Positions 9,387-18,067 of a stretch of DNA of 64,000 nt are shown here, piece after piece. The translations under genes were made by a program, and so were the position numbers. A model generated the notes under the pieces. It was not told where the DNA came from. It saw only the letters and a list, made by a program, of their open reading frames with translations, and ran no database searches. The stretch is from Streptomyces nodosus (GTDB lineage Bacteria; Actinomycetota; Actinomycetes; Streptomycetales; Streptomycetaceae), in assembly GCF_008704995.1 (NCBI RefSeq), contig NZ_CP023747.1:7536001-7600000 (forward strand), read 5' to 3'. Position 1 is the stretch's first letter. Each line of letters opens with the position of its first letter.

Positions 9387-9417
9387 GTACGTACCTATAG
9401 ATAGCATAGGTGCTTAC
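9387..9417. promoter_or_regulatory. HxlR operator between azoreductase and HxlR genes
   Basis: ACCTAT (9393-9398) and ATAGGT (9406-9411) form a perfect dyad with a 7-bp spacer. The arms extend outward to GTA/TAC with three mismatches. The dyad lies in the AT-rich divergent promoter. Confidence 0.65.
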
Positions 9418-9457
9418 TTTTTCTCAGCTCCAAAAGGCGGCGCAGTATCCTGGAGGC

Positions 9458-9826
9458 ATGACGGTCGAGCGGAGCCATGACATCGGTGCGTGCAAGCGGG
9501 TCGACGGAGGTATCACCCGCGTCTTTCAACTGCTGGGGAAGCGCTGGACAGGCCCGATCGTGGCGGTCCTGGTCGAGGGGCCCGCACACTTTGCCGACCT
9601 GCGCCGTGCCGTTCCCGGCATCAGTGAGCGCATGCTCTCCGACCGGCTGTCCGAACTCGGCACCGCGGGAATCGTGGTGCGCGAGGTGGAGGAGGGGCCG
9701 CCGCTGCGTGTCTTGTACCGGCTGACGGAATCCGGTGCCGCGCTGAAGCCCTCCCTGCTGGCCCTCGGGAAGTGGGCCGAGGAGCATCTGCCCGAGGGCG
9801 GGGCGTGCGGAGAACCGCTTCCGTGA
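9458..9826 (+). CDS. HxlR-family winged-helix regulator
   Basis: A 122-residue HxlR protein. Cys14 precedes the typical opening (ITRVFQLLGKRWTGPIVAVL), then FADLRRAVPGISERMLSDRLSEL gives the recognition helix and VEEGPPLRVLYRLTESG the wing. The N-terminal Cys is the conserved redox-sensing thiol of QorR/YodB-type members, suggesting a response to quinones or electrophiles. ATG 9458 is set by GGAGG at 9452-9456. It is divergent from azoreductase, which it probably represses. Confidence 0.9.
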   Translation: MTVERSHDIGACKRVDGGITRVFQLLGKRWTGPIVAVLVEGPAHFADLRRAVPGISERMLSDRLSELGTAGIVVREVEEGPPLRVLYRLTESGAALKPSLLALGKWAEEHLPEGGACGEPLP

Positions 9827-9857
9827 CCGGTTCCGTCAGCCTCAGCGCCTGATAGCT

Positions 9858-9876
9858 GACCGTTCGGTTATTATCG
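9858..9876. promoter_or_regulatory. Operator copy 1 (TetR promoter)
   Basis: GACCGTTCGGTTATTATCG here matches GACCGGTCACTTATTATCG at 10546-10564 in 16 of 19 positions; both lie immediately upstream of genes of one regulator/enzyme pair. Confidence 0.6.
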
Positions 9877-9880
9877 AAGG

Positions 9881-10492
9881 ATGCCGCGACCAGCCAATCC
9901 GCTCGTCCGTGAACGCCTCCTTGCCGCGGGGCTCGAGCTCATCCACACGAACGGCTTCAACGGGTGTGGCATCAAAGAGATCACCGACAGCGCCGGTGTG
10001 CCCAAGGGGTCGTTCTACAGCTACTTCGCCAGCAAGGAAGACTTCGCGGTCGCGGTGCTCGAGCACTACTGGGCATCCATCGACCGGGACTTCGGCGCCC
10101 ATCTGCGGGATGTGTCCCGACCGTCCGTCGAGCGTGTCACCGCCTTCTTCCAGGCCATGACGGACCACAACGCGCAGCGCAACTTCGCGCTGGGCTGTCT
10201 CGTCGGCAACCTGTCCCTCGAGCTGGCCGACCACAGCGCAGAGGTCAGGGCGAAGCTTGATCACATCATGGACCGGTGGACCGGTTTGATCGCCACGTGC
10301 CTCCGAGAGGCCCAGGCGAGCGGCGGACTCCCCGGTGACGTGTCCCCGGAGGAACTCGCGTTCCTGATCGTCGAGGCGTGGGAGGGGGCCGTCATGCAAG
10401 GGCGTATCGGGCGGCGACGCGATGCGTACGAGAGGTTCACGGCTGTGGCACTACCGCGTCTCCTCGGGACGTCGGCTCTTTCGGTGAAGTAG
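9881..10492 (+). CDS. TetR-family regulator of the adjacent hydrolase
   Basis: A 203-residue regulator with an N-terminal TetR domain (RLLAAGLELIHTNGFNGCGI, KEITDSAGVPKGSFYSYFASKEDF, residues 9-55) and a C-terminal ligand domain of the YcdC/TetR_C_6 style (LDHIMDRWTGLIATCLREAQ). GAAGG abuts the ATG, so translation may be leaderless. The same 19-bp motif stands before this gene and before the isochorismatase-like gene 107 bp downstream, which points to autoregulation and control of that enzyme. Confidence 0.88.
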   Translation: MPRPANPLVRERLLAAGLELIHTNGFNGCGIKEITDSAGVPKGSFYSYFASKEDFAVAVLEHYWASIDRDFGAHLRDVSRPSVERVTAFFQAMTDHNAQRNFALGCLVGNLSLELADHSAEVRAKLDHIMDRWTGLIATCLREAQASGGLPGDVSPEELAFLIVEAWEGAVMQGRIGRRRDAYERFTAVALPRLLGTSALSVK

Positions 10493-10541
10493 CAAGCGAC
10501 TGCCGGCCCGGCAAGAAGGCGCTAAGCTGACTCTATAAAAA

Positions 10542-10571
10542 GACGACCGGTCACTTATTATCGCGGTCGTC
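10542..10571. promoter_or_regulatory. Operator copy 2 (hydrolase promoter)
   Basis: GACGACCG (10542-10549) and CGGTCGTC (10564-10571) are perfect inverted arms. Between and overlapping them is the 19-bp motif shared with 9858-9876. Confidence 0.65.
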
Positions 10572-10599
10572 AGTCACCCTTCGTGAGGAGCGCTCTCTC

Positions 10600-11307
10600 A
10601 TGTCCAACAGCAGCATCTACGCCGAGCCCGCCGGCCCCGCACTTCCCGGAAGCGGTTTCACACTTGACCTCACGCGTGCGGCGCTGGTGATCACCGACCC
10701 GCAGATCGACTTTCTGAGCCCCAAAGGCGCTACCTGGTCCGTCTTCGGCGACAGCATCACGGAGAACGGCACCGTCGGCCACATCGGTGCGCTTCTCGCC
10801 TCCGCGAAGGAGGCGGGCATCACGGTCGCCGTGTCACCGCACTACTTCTATCCCACCGACCAGCAGTGGCAGTTCAGCGACCCGATCGAGCAGTTCATGC
10901 ACAGCGTCGGCATGTTCAGCCGCACCGGTCCGCTCACCCTCGACGGCTTCACCGACTCCGGCGCCGACTTCCTGCCGGAGTACAGGGAGTACATCCTGGA
11001 CGGGAAGACCGTCATCGCCTCCCCGCACAAGATCGTGGGGCCGGAGTCGAACGACCTCGTCCTCCAGCTGCGCAAGCGTGGCGTCTCGCAGGTGATCCTC
11101 GCCGGTATGGCGGCCAATCTGTGCACCGAAGGGCACCTCCGGGAGCTGCTGGAGCAGGGATTCGAGGCCGTCGTCGTCCGTGACGCCACCGCCGGGCCCC
11201 GGCTGCCCGAGGGCGACGGCTATCTGGCCGCCGTCATCAACTTCCGTTTCCTGGCCAGTGCCGTGTGGTCGACCGAGCAGACCGTCGGTCACCTTCGTTC
11301 GGCCTGA
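10600..11307 (+). CDS. Isochorismatase-family cysteine hydrolase
   Basis: A 235-residue member of the isochorismatase-like hydrolase fold. The catalytic triad is visible: Asp33 in TDPQIDF, Lys144 after SPH, and Cys175 in AANLCTEGH; the cis-peptide region precedes Cys175. Members hydrolyse isochorismate, nicotinamide, N-carbamoyl amino acids or similar C-N/C-O bonds; the substrate cannot be told here and no phenazine or siderophore genes adjoin. GAGGAG upstream sets the start. Likely repressed by the TetR protein encoded upstream. Confidence 0.87.
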   Translation: MSNSSIYAEPAGPALPGSGFTLDLTRAALVITDPQIDFLSPKGATWSVFGDSITENGTVGHIGALLASAKEAGITVAVSPHYFYPTDQQWQFSDPIEQFMHSVGMFSRTGPLTLDGFTDSGADFLPEYREYILDGKTVIASPHKIVGPESNDLVLQLRKRGVSQVILAGMAANLCTEGHLRELLEQGFEAVVVRDATAGPRLPEGDGYLAAVINFRFLASAVWSTEQTVGHLRSA

Positions 11308-11445
11308 CGGCAGGCACCCCTGGTCGGCGACTTTCTCGACGGCTGCGCGACCGACACCGCGGGTGGCGCCGTGAACACGACCACCCGCGGGGGTGTCTAC
11401 CGGACAAGCGCCCGCTCATAGCCGGTCTCCGTCGCAGGCCTGGCG

Positions 11446-11479
11446 CCGGCCGCTCCCCTCAGCGCGGGGGAGCGGCCGG
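11446..11479. terminator. Hairpin between convergent hydrolase and TetR genes
   Basis: CCGGCCGCTCCCC pairs perfectly with GGGGAGCGGCCGG (13 bp, 8-nt loop). It overlaps the last codons of the TetR gene and may terminate both transcripts. Confidence 0.65.
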
Positions 11480-12124
11480 AGGCGTACTGGTGAGCCCGAT
11501 CGCCGAGGCGGTGAGCAGGCGGTCGAGTTGCAGGCGGAAGTCGAGGGCGGCGTGGCCCCAGCGCGGTTCCTGTTCGTAGAGCCGGGCGAGGGTGGGCGTC
11601 GGATGGGACACCTGCCACAGGCCGGCGGCCAGCAGGACCGCTGACGTCAGAAGGCCCTGGATCTGTTCGACCGTCATGCGGCTGGCGCGACACAGCGCCC
11701 GCGCGATCTCGTCGTGGGCGGCGAAGGCATTGGTCTTGTACCGGCGGGCGCGTTCGATGTCGACATCGCCTTCGAGGTGCAGCGGGGCATGGGTCAGCAG
11801 ATCGCAGAAGACCGGCAGCGAGGCCAGGGTCGTGCTGATCACCGCCGCGGTGTGTGCGGGGTCGAGACCGGTGCGGTCTCCCACGTCGGCCAAGAGCGCG
11901 TCGCGCCACTGGTCCCAGCCGCGCTCCGCGAGTTCGAGCAGCAGTTCCTCCTTGCTGGAGTAGTACCGCCGCACCCCGGTGCGATGCAGCCCGGCCCGTT
12001 CGGTGACCGCCGCCAGGGTCACATACCGCACGCCCCCGAGTTCGAGCGCGACCGCTTCGGCCGCCGCGAGCAGATCTTCGGCGCGGCGTGCCTTGTCCTC
12101 GGACGAGCGGGCTCGTTGACGCAT
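11459..12124 (-). CDS. TetR-family regulator
   Basis: A 221-residue TetR protein. The DNA-binding domain spans about residues 13-62 (DLLAAAEAVALELGGVRYVT, AAVTERAGLHRTGVRRYYSS); the C-terminal part resembles the TetR_C_17-type domain seen in regulators beside quinone oxidoreductases. ATG 12124 is chosen because the reading frame stays open far upstream without family similarity and because the operator repeats begin 10 bp upstream. It is divergent from a zinc-type alcohol dehydrogenase-like gene that it probably controls. Confidence 0.87.
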   Translation of the reverse strand: MRQRARSSEDKARRAEDLLAAAEAVALELGGVRYVTLAAVTERAGLHRTGVRRYYSSKEELLLELAERGWDQWRDALLADVGDRTGLDPAHTAAVISTTLASLPVFCDLLTHAPLHLEGDVDIERARRYKTNAFAAHDEIARALCRASRMTVEQIQGLLTSAVLLAAGLWQVSHPTPTLARLYEQEPRWGHAALDFRLQLDRLLTASAIGLTSTPPAAPPR

Positions 12125-12133
12125 ACGGCAAGG

Positions 12134-12205
12134 GTAACGCACCCCGGGATGCCTTATCGGGCTCCTCGTGTTACGTTCGGCGTAACGCATCACGGGGTGC
12201 GTTAC
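12134..12205. promoter_or_regulatory. Multi-site TetR operator in divergent promoter
   Basis: A 13-bp perfect inverted repeat (GTAACGCACCCCG at 12134-12146, CGGGGTGCGTTAC at 12193-12205) encloses a further GTTACG-n5-CGTAAC dyad (12170-12186). GTTACG/CGTAAC therefore occurs in four half-sites. Confidence 0.75.
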
Positions 12206-12229
12206 GAACGTGTTGAAAGAGAGAACGTC

Positions 12230-13210
12230 ATGAAGGCTGTTCAGGTCACCCGGTTCGGTGACCCGTCCGTGCTCACCCTCGTCGACCTGCCCGACCCGGA
12301 GCCCGGTCCCGGTCAGGTCGCGATCGATGTCACTCACGCCGCGGTGGGGCTCATCGACCTCCACGCGCGGCAGGGGCTGTACAAGGACCGGGAAGGGCTG
12401 CCCCAGCCGCCGTATGTGCCCGGCCTCGAGGTCGCGGGCACCGTGCGGGCCCTCGGCGAGGGGGTCTCCGGCTTCACGGTGGGCGAGAAGGTGGTGGCGC
12501 TGCCCGGGAACGGCACCGGCGGATACGCGTCCGTCTTCATCAGCCAACAGGACCGCGTCATCTCCACCGAGGCCTACGGCATCGATCCGGCCCTCGCCGT
12601 CGCCGCCGTCCCCAACGCGATCATGGCGCACATCGCGCTCACCGGCGCCATCCACCTGGCCGCGGGCGAGAGTGTCCTCGTCCACGGTGCCCTGGGGGCT
12701 TTCGCGGCCACCTTCCCCGGCATCGCCCGGCAGCTGGGAGCTTCCCGGATCGTCGGCACGGTCCGCACCGCCAGGACCGGCGCGGCCGCCGCCACCAAAC
12801 TGCCCTACGACGCTGTCGTCGACTCCGACGACCTGCCGGGCGCCCTCGGGCAGGAGAAGTTCGACGTCATCGTCGACCCCGTCGGCGGCACCCTGCGCAC
12901 ACAGAGCCTGGACCTGCTCGCTCCGTCCGGCCGTCTGCTCCTGGTCGGCAACGCCAGCGGCGACTGGGAGCACACCATCCCCAGCAACGCCATGTGGTAC
13001 GGCAACACTGTCGTCGCCGGATTCAACGCCGGCGGATACATCCCGGCACACCCCGAGACCATTCCGCCGGCCGCCCGCGCCGCACTCGAGGCTGTCGCTG
13101 CCGGGCTCATCGAACCCGACATCGAGATCCTCCCCTTCGCCGACGCGGCGACCGCACACGAGAAGCTGGAGAACCACTCGGTCAACGGCCGCGTCGTCCT
13201 CGTTCCGTAA
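12230..13210 (+). CDS. Zinc-independent quinone oxidoreductase-like MDR enzyme
   Basis: A 326-residue medium-chain dehydrogenase/reductase. The GroES-like N-terminus (residues 1-115) has the quinone-reductase signature around YVPGLEVAGTVRALGEGVSGF; no structural-zinc cysteine cluster is present. The NADPH Rossmann part starts near residue 140 with VLVHGALGAFAATFPGIARQLGA; the usual GGVG glycine run is altered to GALGAF. It should reduce quinones or enones with NADPH. GAAAGAGAG precedes the ATG. It is divergent from its likely TetR repressor. Confidence 0.85.
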   Translation: MKAVQVTRFGDPSVLTLVDLPDPEPGPGQVAIDVTHAAVGLIDLHARQGLYKDREGLPQPPYVPGLEVAGTVRALGEGVSGFTVGEKVVALPGNGTGGYASVFISQQDRVISTEAYGIDPALAVAAVPNAIMAHIALTGAIHLAAGESVLVHGALGAFAATFPGIARQLGASRIVGTVRTARTGAAAATKLPYDAVVDSDDLPGALGQEKFDVIVDPVGGTLRTQSLDLLAPSGRLLLVGNASGDWEHTIPSNAMWYGNTVVAGFNAGGYIPAHPETIPPAARAALEAVAAGLIEPDIEILPFADAATAHEKLENHSVNGRVVLVP

Positions 13211-13579
13211 CCCGGCAGGGATGACGTCCACCGTGGGGTGGGGCAGCGCCGACCTCGGGTGTTCGCTGGCGCGCTCCACACCGACCCGGACCCGGCCCAG
13301 GACCAGGGGGCATGGTGGCGCGGTCGGCGGACGTGGGTGCCGTGGCGGCCCCCCGGAGCCCGAAGTCTTCGACCGCTGCCGGCACCCGGGCTCGTGGCGC
13401 ACGTCTTCGCACGGGTGCCCTGGATCGGCGGACCGGAGGAGGCACTTGCGGTCATCCGCCGACGCGGCGAGTGGCCGATCGCGGTGCCCATCCCCCCGGA
13501 CTTCTTCGCGGACCGGCTGGGGGCTCACGGCGTCGACGAGATGGTGGCCTCCGGCTTTCCTCCACTGCCGCGGCAGCCG
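13211..13579 (+). other. 369-bp region without a supported gene; possible degraded coding remnant
   Basis: No start with ribosome binding site gives a recognisable protein. One plus-strand frame between about 13390 and 13570 reads like genuine protein (VAHVFARVPWIGG then EEALAVIRRRGEWPIAVP) and may be the tail of a lost gene. I do not recognise the family. Confidence 0.3.
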
Positions 13580-16500
13580 TCAACAGGTGCGCCGGTACTT
13601 CAGATCGGGGATGTAGTGGGCCCACTGCTCGGCGCTCAGCCCTTGCGCGGTGCGGGCGCAGGCGAGGTCGAGGGCGCGTGTGCGCACATCGTTGAGCTTG
13701 GTGAGGCTGTTCAGGTTGACGGTGCCGTCCGCGGAGGCGGTCAGCAGGGTGCGGTTGTCGGCGCTGATCGCCACGGAGGTGACCGCGTCGGTGTGATGGC
13801 TGCCGACCACACCGAGGTCATAGGGGTGGACCACGTCTGTGACGTCCCAGAGGATCGAGGTGTAGTCGGCGCTGCCGGACACCAGGGTGTGACCGTCGGG
13901 GCTGAAGGCCAGTCCGAGGACCCAGCTGCCGTGCTGGATGAGCGGCGGGCCGAGATGGCGTGCCTCGGCCGGGTCGGTGATGTCCCAGAGGATGATGCTG
14001 GAGTCCAGGCTGCCGGTGGCGAGGGTGTGACCGTCAGGGCTGAAGGCCACGGAGGAGACCCAGTTGGTGTGGCCGGCAAGCGGCTTGCCCAGTCGGTGCG
14101 GCCGGGCCAGGTCGTCGATGTTCCACAGTCTGGCCGTACCGTCCCAGCTTCCGGTGGCCAAGGTGCGTCCGTCGGGACTGAAGGCGACCGCGTCCACCCC
14201 CGCGCTGTGGCCCCGGAGCGGTCGGCCGATCCGCCGGGGACGGGAGGGGTCCGAGGTGTCCCAGAGGGTGATCGCGGCGTCCCCGCCGACGGTGGCGAGG
14301 GTGTGCCCCACGGGACTGAAGGCCAGCCCGTCGACTCCGCCGCCGTCGGCGGTGAACTGTTCGATCTTCCGGAGACGGTGAGGGTCGCTGCTGTCCCAGA
14401 GGATCACGGTGCGGTCCAGGCTGCCGCTGGCCAGTATGCGTCCGTCGGGGCTGAACGCCAGCCCGAACACCCTGTCTCCATGGCGCGCGCTCTTGGGCGT
14501 GGTCCCCTCGGGATGCTTGGGATCGGCCAGATCCCACAGGGTCACCTTGCCGTCCCCTCCGCCGGTGGCCGCCGCACGGCCGTCCGAGCGGAGCGCCATG
14601 GCCTGCACACCACTGGAGTCGCCACCGAGGCGGGCGGAAAGCGGAACGCTTCCGCTGTCGGTCTTGCTCTGCCACAGGATCACCGTGTTGTCGGCGCTCC
14701 CGGTCGCGAGCAGGGCGCCGTGCGGGGCGAAGGCCACCGCGCTGGTCCGGTTGGACGCTCCGGTGATGGAACTGGCGGTCATACGGGGAGCGGACGGGGC
14801 CGAGGTGTCCCATACGGTCGTGTAATGGTCGGCGAGTGCGATGTCGATCTGGCTCCGGAACACCTCCAGCGCCTCCACCGGGGCGTCTCCGGCGGGGATC
14901 TGGCCGATCCAGCCGGGATGGCTCGGATCACCGGCGTTCCAGAGGTCGGCCTTGCCGTCTCCGCCACCGACGACGAGCGTGCGACCGTCAGGGGTGAAGG
15001 CGAGGGCGGTCACCCCGCCCGCGTGGCTGACCGGGCTCTTCAACCGCCGGGGGCGAGTGCGGTCGGTCATGTCCCACAGAACGGCGGTGCCGTCGGCGCC
15101 GCCGGTCACCAGCAGGTGCCCGTCGGGCCTGAAGGCCATGGACGACATGTCCGCGTTCTGGGCTGACAGGGGCTGTCCGAGCGGTTGGGCGTGCGGAGGA
15201 TCGCTGGTGTCCCAGAGCCAGACCCCGCCCTCCGCCGCACCGGCCGCCAGGGTGCGTCCGTCCGGCGCGAAGCCCATGGTGTGGACGGCGGCCGGGCCGG
15301 TCAACGACTCACCCAGACGGCGCGGTTGTCCGGGCGAACTCACGTCCCACATCTGGACGGTGTGCCCGGCCCGGTCACCGCCGCCCGCCGCGAGGACATG
15401 CCCGTCCGGGCTGAACGCCACTGCGTACACCCCGTGGTCGGGGCTTGGCAGCGGCCGGCCGAGCATCCGGGCGTGCTGGGGATCGCCGGTGTCCCACAGG
15501 ATGACGGTGCCGTCCTGGCTCGCGGTGGCCAGCGTCCGCCCGTCGGGCGTGAACGCGGCGTCCACCACCGCGGCGGTGTGTCCCGACAAGGTGCCGGCAT
15601 AGGGGGTGAACAGGCTGCTGAGGAGGTTCGCGGTCGTCGCGGGAGTGTGGTCGAGCCGGTCGGCCGCGATGCCGAGTTGCAGCGCAAGGCGTGGGTCATT
15701 GGGACGGGCGGAGTCCGCGTCGCGCACCAACGCCTCCGCGAGCGCGGCTCGTTGCTGCCTCTGTGCGTCGTCGCGTCCCTTCACGGCGAAGCCGGTCGCC
15801 ACCAGCGATGCCACCAGCAGAAGGGCCAGCGTGACGACCGTTCCCGTCCGCACGCGGCGGCGTTGCCGCTCGGCTCGAGCGCTCGCGGTGAAGAACTCGG
15901 TCGCCGACTGGCCGAGTCGGCTGCCGCTCCGGCCGGGGTCTCCGAACTGGTCCCGGACCAGCTCCAGTTGGCTCCCACGATAGAGACCACTCGGGTCGCG
16001 TCCGGATCTCTCCCAGGACTCGGCCGCGTCCAGGAGCTTCTGCTGGACCAGCAGGCCGGCCCGGCTGGTGTCGATCCAGCGGCGCAGCCGTGGCCAGGCG
16101 TGCAGCAGCGCCTCGTGGGCGATCTGGGCGGTGTCGCCGTCAAGGGTGATCAGGCGCGCGGCGACGAGTCCGTCGCGGGCGGCCGCGACGGCGGCGGCTT
16201 CGTCCGGCGGGCGCTGCGCCAGCAGATCGGCGAGGTTGAGCCGCCGGCGGGTGTCCTCGGTGCTCTCACTGATCCGGACCATGCCCAGCAGCATCAGCTC
16301 GGCGGCTCGCCGGGCGTCCGGGGCGAGGCTGTCATAGGTGAGATCGGCCTGTTGGGTGATCGCGTCCCAGATCCCGCCGGTCGCGGCGTACCCGGCGAGA
16401 GTCAGAGTACGGCCCTCGCGGCAGCCCCAGGTCAGCCACAGGGCGTAGGACAGCAGCGGAAGGGTGCCGCCGGCGAACTCGCGGTCGGCGCGCAGATCAC

Positions 16501-18067
16501 GCAGCAGTGTGTCGGCCAGACCCGCCTCCAGCTCCAGCCCGGCCACTTCGGCGGGTTTCTCGATCGCCTCGCGGAGCTGCTCAGGCGTCAATGGCTCGAC
16601 CGGGAACTGGCGGTGCTTGAGCACACCGACCAGGTCGGGGTACGCCATACAGGACGCGTAGAAATCCGCCCGGACCGCGAGCACCACCAAGGCGGGCGCG
16701 CCGACGCCGGGTTGGTCGCTCGCCGCGGCCGAGCAGATCGCCGCGATGAAGCGCCTCCGTTCGTCCTCGTCCTGGCAGACGGTGAACAGTTCCTCGAACT
16801 GGTCCACCACCAGCAGCAGTCTCCCGCCCGGTATGTCCGCACCTCCTCCCTGCCGGCGTAACGCGCGACGGATCAGGTGGGCCGAGCGGGCCGGGTCCTC
16901 GCGCAACTCCGCGGCCAGCTCAGCCTTCGGGCATCCGGTCGGGCCGGCCAGTTGACCGGCCAGGCTGTCGATCGGATGTTCGCCGGGGGTGAGGATGAAC
17001 TGCGGCCAGGTACCGGCCCCGGGCAGCGGGAGCTCGCCGCGCTTGACGGCGGGCAGCAGGCCCGCGCGCAGCAGCGAGGACTTTCCGGCGCCGGACAGCC
17101 CCATCAGCGCGACCGGACCACCGTCCTGCGACCATTCGGCCAGCCGAGTGAGCAGCTCGGTGGTGACCGGGGCCCGGCCGAAGAAGAACCGGGCGTCGTC
17201 GGCGGTGAAGGGATCGAGGCCCGGATACGGGCAGACCTGTTCGTCGGGTGGCTCCGACGCCGCCGGGACGGTCGGCGGCGTGGGACGGCGTGCGGCTACC
17301 GGGTTGGCCGCCAGCACCAGGTCGCCGGCCCTGCCACTGAGGTGCCGCTGCGGTGCGGGGAGTTGCCGGAGCGGCAGGACACGGCGGAGATGCCGGTAGG
17401 CACCCTCGAGGGTGAGTTCCCGCGGGCCGCCCGGATCTCCCTCGCGCAGAAAGCGCACCAGCTCCCCGGTGAACGCCGTGTACGGCTCGCCCGGCAGCGC
17501 CAGCGCCTGTTCGTCCCGGGAGGCCGAAGCGAGGACATAACTGCCGCTGAGCGAGGCCAGCGCGAACGCATCGGAGGCGGCGGTACCGAAGGAACCCTGG
17601 GCGCGCCCGGCGAAGCAGCAGTCCAGCACCACGACGACGGAACGCGCCCGGCAGTTGCTGAGGGCGTCGCGCACCGCCTGATAGGGCAGCGCCTTGAATG
17701 CCAGCCCCTCGGCCAGGTCGTCCGTCGCGGCCGTGGCCAGATAGAGCTCGTTGCCCGGGCTCACCAGCCCATGACCGACGTAGTGGAGCAGCAGGACGTC
17801 CTCGGCCTGCCGGGCGGCCGCCATGACGGCGTTGCCGAACTCGATCGGGTCTCTCGGATCGAGCAGCGGCGGGAGAAGGTTCTCCGGCCGCAGCCCGCAG
17901 CGGTCCACCAGCGTTCGGCCGAGCTCATGGACGGTGTCCGACACCGCGGGCACGTCCGGCAGTCGCGAACCGGGCAGGTGCCGTCCGGTGCCGATGAGCA
18001 GAGCGCGGGATCCGGGAGAGCTGAGGCCGGTCTCCAAGGACGCACGGGGCAGGTCAGCCCGCGTCAT
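13580..18067 (-). CDS. Caspase (peptidase C14)-nSTAND ATPase-WD40 conflict-system protein
   Basis: A 1495-residue fusion. Residues about 18-255 are a caspase-like protease with His99 in YVGHG and Cys151 in LDCCFAG. From YPGLDPFTADDARFFFGR (about 281) begins an nSTAND NTPase with Walker A GLSGAGKS (323-330) and Walker B VVDQFEE (420-426). A single hydrophobic helix lies near 738-760. Fourteen WD40 blades (about 825-1460, most with AFSPDGxTLATGSxDGT and LWD) would make two seven-bladed propellers; the sixth is degenerate. In such systems the propeller senses an invader-derived signal, the NTPase oligomerises and the protease executes cell shutdown. It overlaps the EACC1 gene by 14 bp, so the two are translationally coupled. 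All catalytic residues appear intact. Confidence 0.9.
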   Translation of the reverse strand: MTRADLPRASLETGLSSPGSRALLIGTGRHLPGSRLPDVPAVSDTVHELGRTLVDRCGLRPENLLPPLLDPRDPIEFGNAVMAAARQAEDVLLLHYVGHGLVSPGNELYLATAATDDLAEGLAFKALPYQAVRDALSNCRARSVVVVLDCCFAGRAQGSFGTAASDAFALASLSGSYVLASASRDEQALALPGEPYTAFTGELVRFLREGDPGGPRELTLEGAYRHLRRVLPLRQLPAPQRHLSGRAGDLVLAANPVAARRPTPPTVPAASEPPDEQVCPYPGLDPFTADDARFFFGRAPVTTELLTRLAEWSQDGGPVALMGLSGAGKSSLLRAGLLPAVKRGELPLPGAGTWPQFILTPGEHPIDSLAGQLAGPTGCPKAELAAELREDPARSAHLIRRALRRQGGGADIPGGRLLLVVDQFEELFTVCQDEDERRRFIAAICSAAASDQPGVGAPALVVLAVRADFYASCMAYPDLVGVLKHRQFPVEPLTPEQLREAIEKPAEVAGLELEAGLADTLLRDLRADREFAGGTLPLLSYALWLTWGCREGRTLTLAGYAATGGIWDAITQQADLTYDSLAPDARRAAELMLLGMVRISESTEDTRRRLNLADLLAQRPPDEAAAVAAARDGLVAARLITLDGDTAQIAHEALLHAWPRLRRWIDTSRAGLLVQQKLLDAAESWERSGRDPSGLYRGSQLELVRDQFGDPGRSGSRLGQSATEFFTASARAERQRRRVRTGTVVTLALLLVASLVATGFAVKGRDDAQRQQRAALAEALVRDADSARPNDPRLALQLGIAADRLDHTPATTANLLSSLFTPYAGTLSGHTAAVVDAAFTPDGRTLATASQDGTVILWDTGDPQHARMLGRPLPSPDHGVYAVAFSPDGHVLAAGGGDRAGHTVQMWDVSSPGQPRRLGESLTGPAAVHTMGFAPDGRTLAAGAAEGGVWLWDTSDPPHAQPLGQPLSAQNADMSSMAFRPDGHLLVTGGADGTAVLWDMTDRTRPRRLKSPVSHAGGVTALAFTPDGRTLVVGGGDGKADLWNAGDPSHPGWIGQIPAGDAPVEALEVFRSQIDIALADHYTTVWDTSAPSAPRMTASSITGASNRTSAVAFAPHGALLATGSADNTVILWQSKTDSGSVPLSARLGGDSSGVQAMALRSDGRAAATGGGDGKVTLWDLADPKHPEGTTPKSARHGDRVFGLAFSPDGRILASGSLDRTVILWDSSDPHRLRKIEQFTADGGGVDGLAFSPVGHTLATVGGDAAITLWDTSDPSRPRRIGRPLRGHSAGVDAVAFSPDGRTLATGSWDGTARLWNIDDLARPHRLGKPLAGHTNWVSSVAFSPDGHTLATGSLDSSIILWDITDPAEARHLGPPLIQHGSWVLGLAFSPDGHTLVSGSADYTSILWDVTDVVHPYDLGVVGSHHTDAVTSVAISADNRTLLTASADGTVNLNSLTKLNDVRTRALDLACARTAQGLSAEQWAHYIPDLKYRRTC

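Noticed and set aside
12125..13528. N-terminal extension of the TetR frame at 11459 to 689 codons
   Set aside because: It runs through the operator and antisense of the oxidoreductase; similarity to TetR begins only at ATG 12124.
13238..15166. 642-codon plus-strand frame opposite the WD40 repeats
   Set aside because: Periodic Gly/Val-rich sequence is the complement of the WD40 repeats; only its first ~110 codons, outside the WD40 gene, were kept as a possible remnant.
13991..15590. Tandem DNA repeats resembling a CRISPR or satellite array
   Set aside because: The periodicity (about 120-140 bp) is explained by WD40 coding repeats; units diverge and lack identical spacers.
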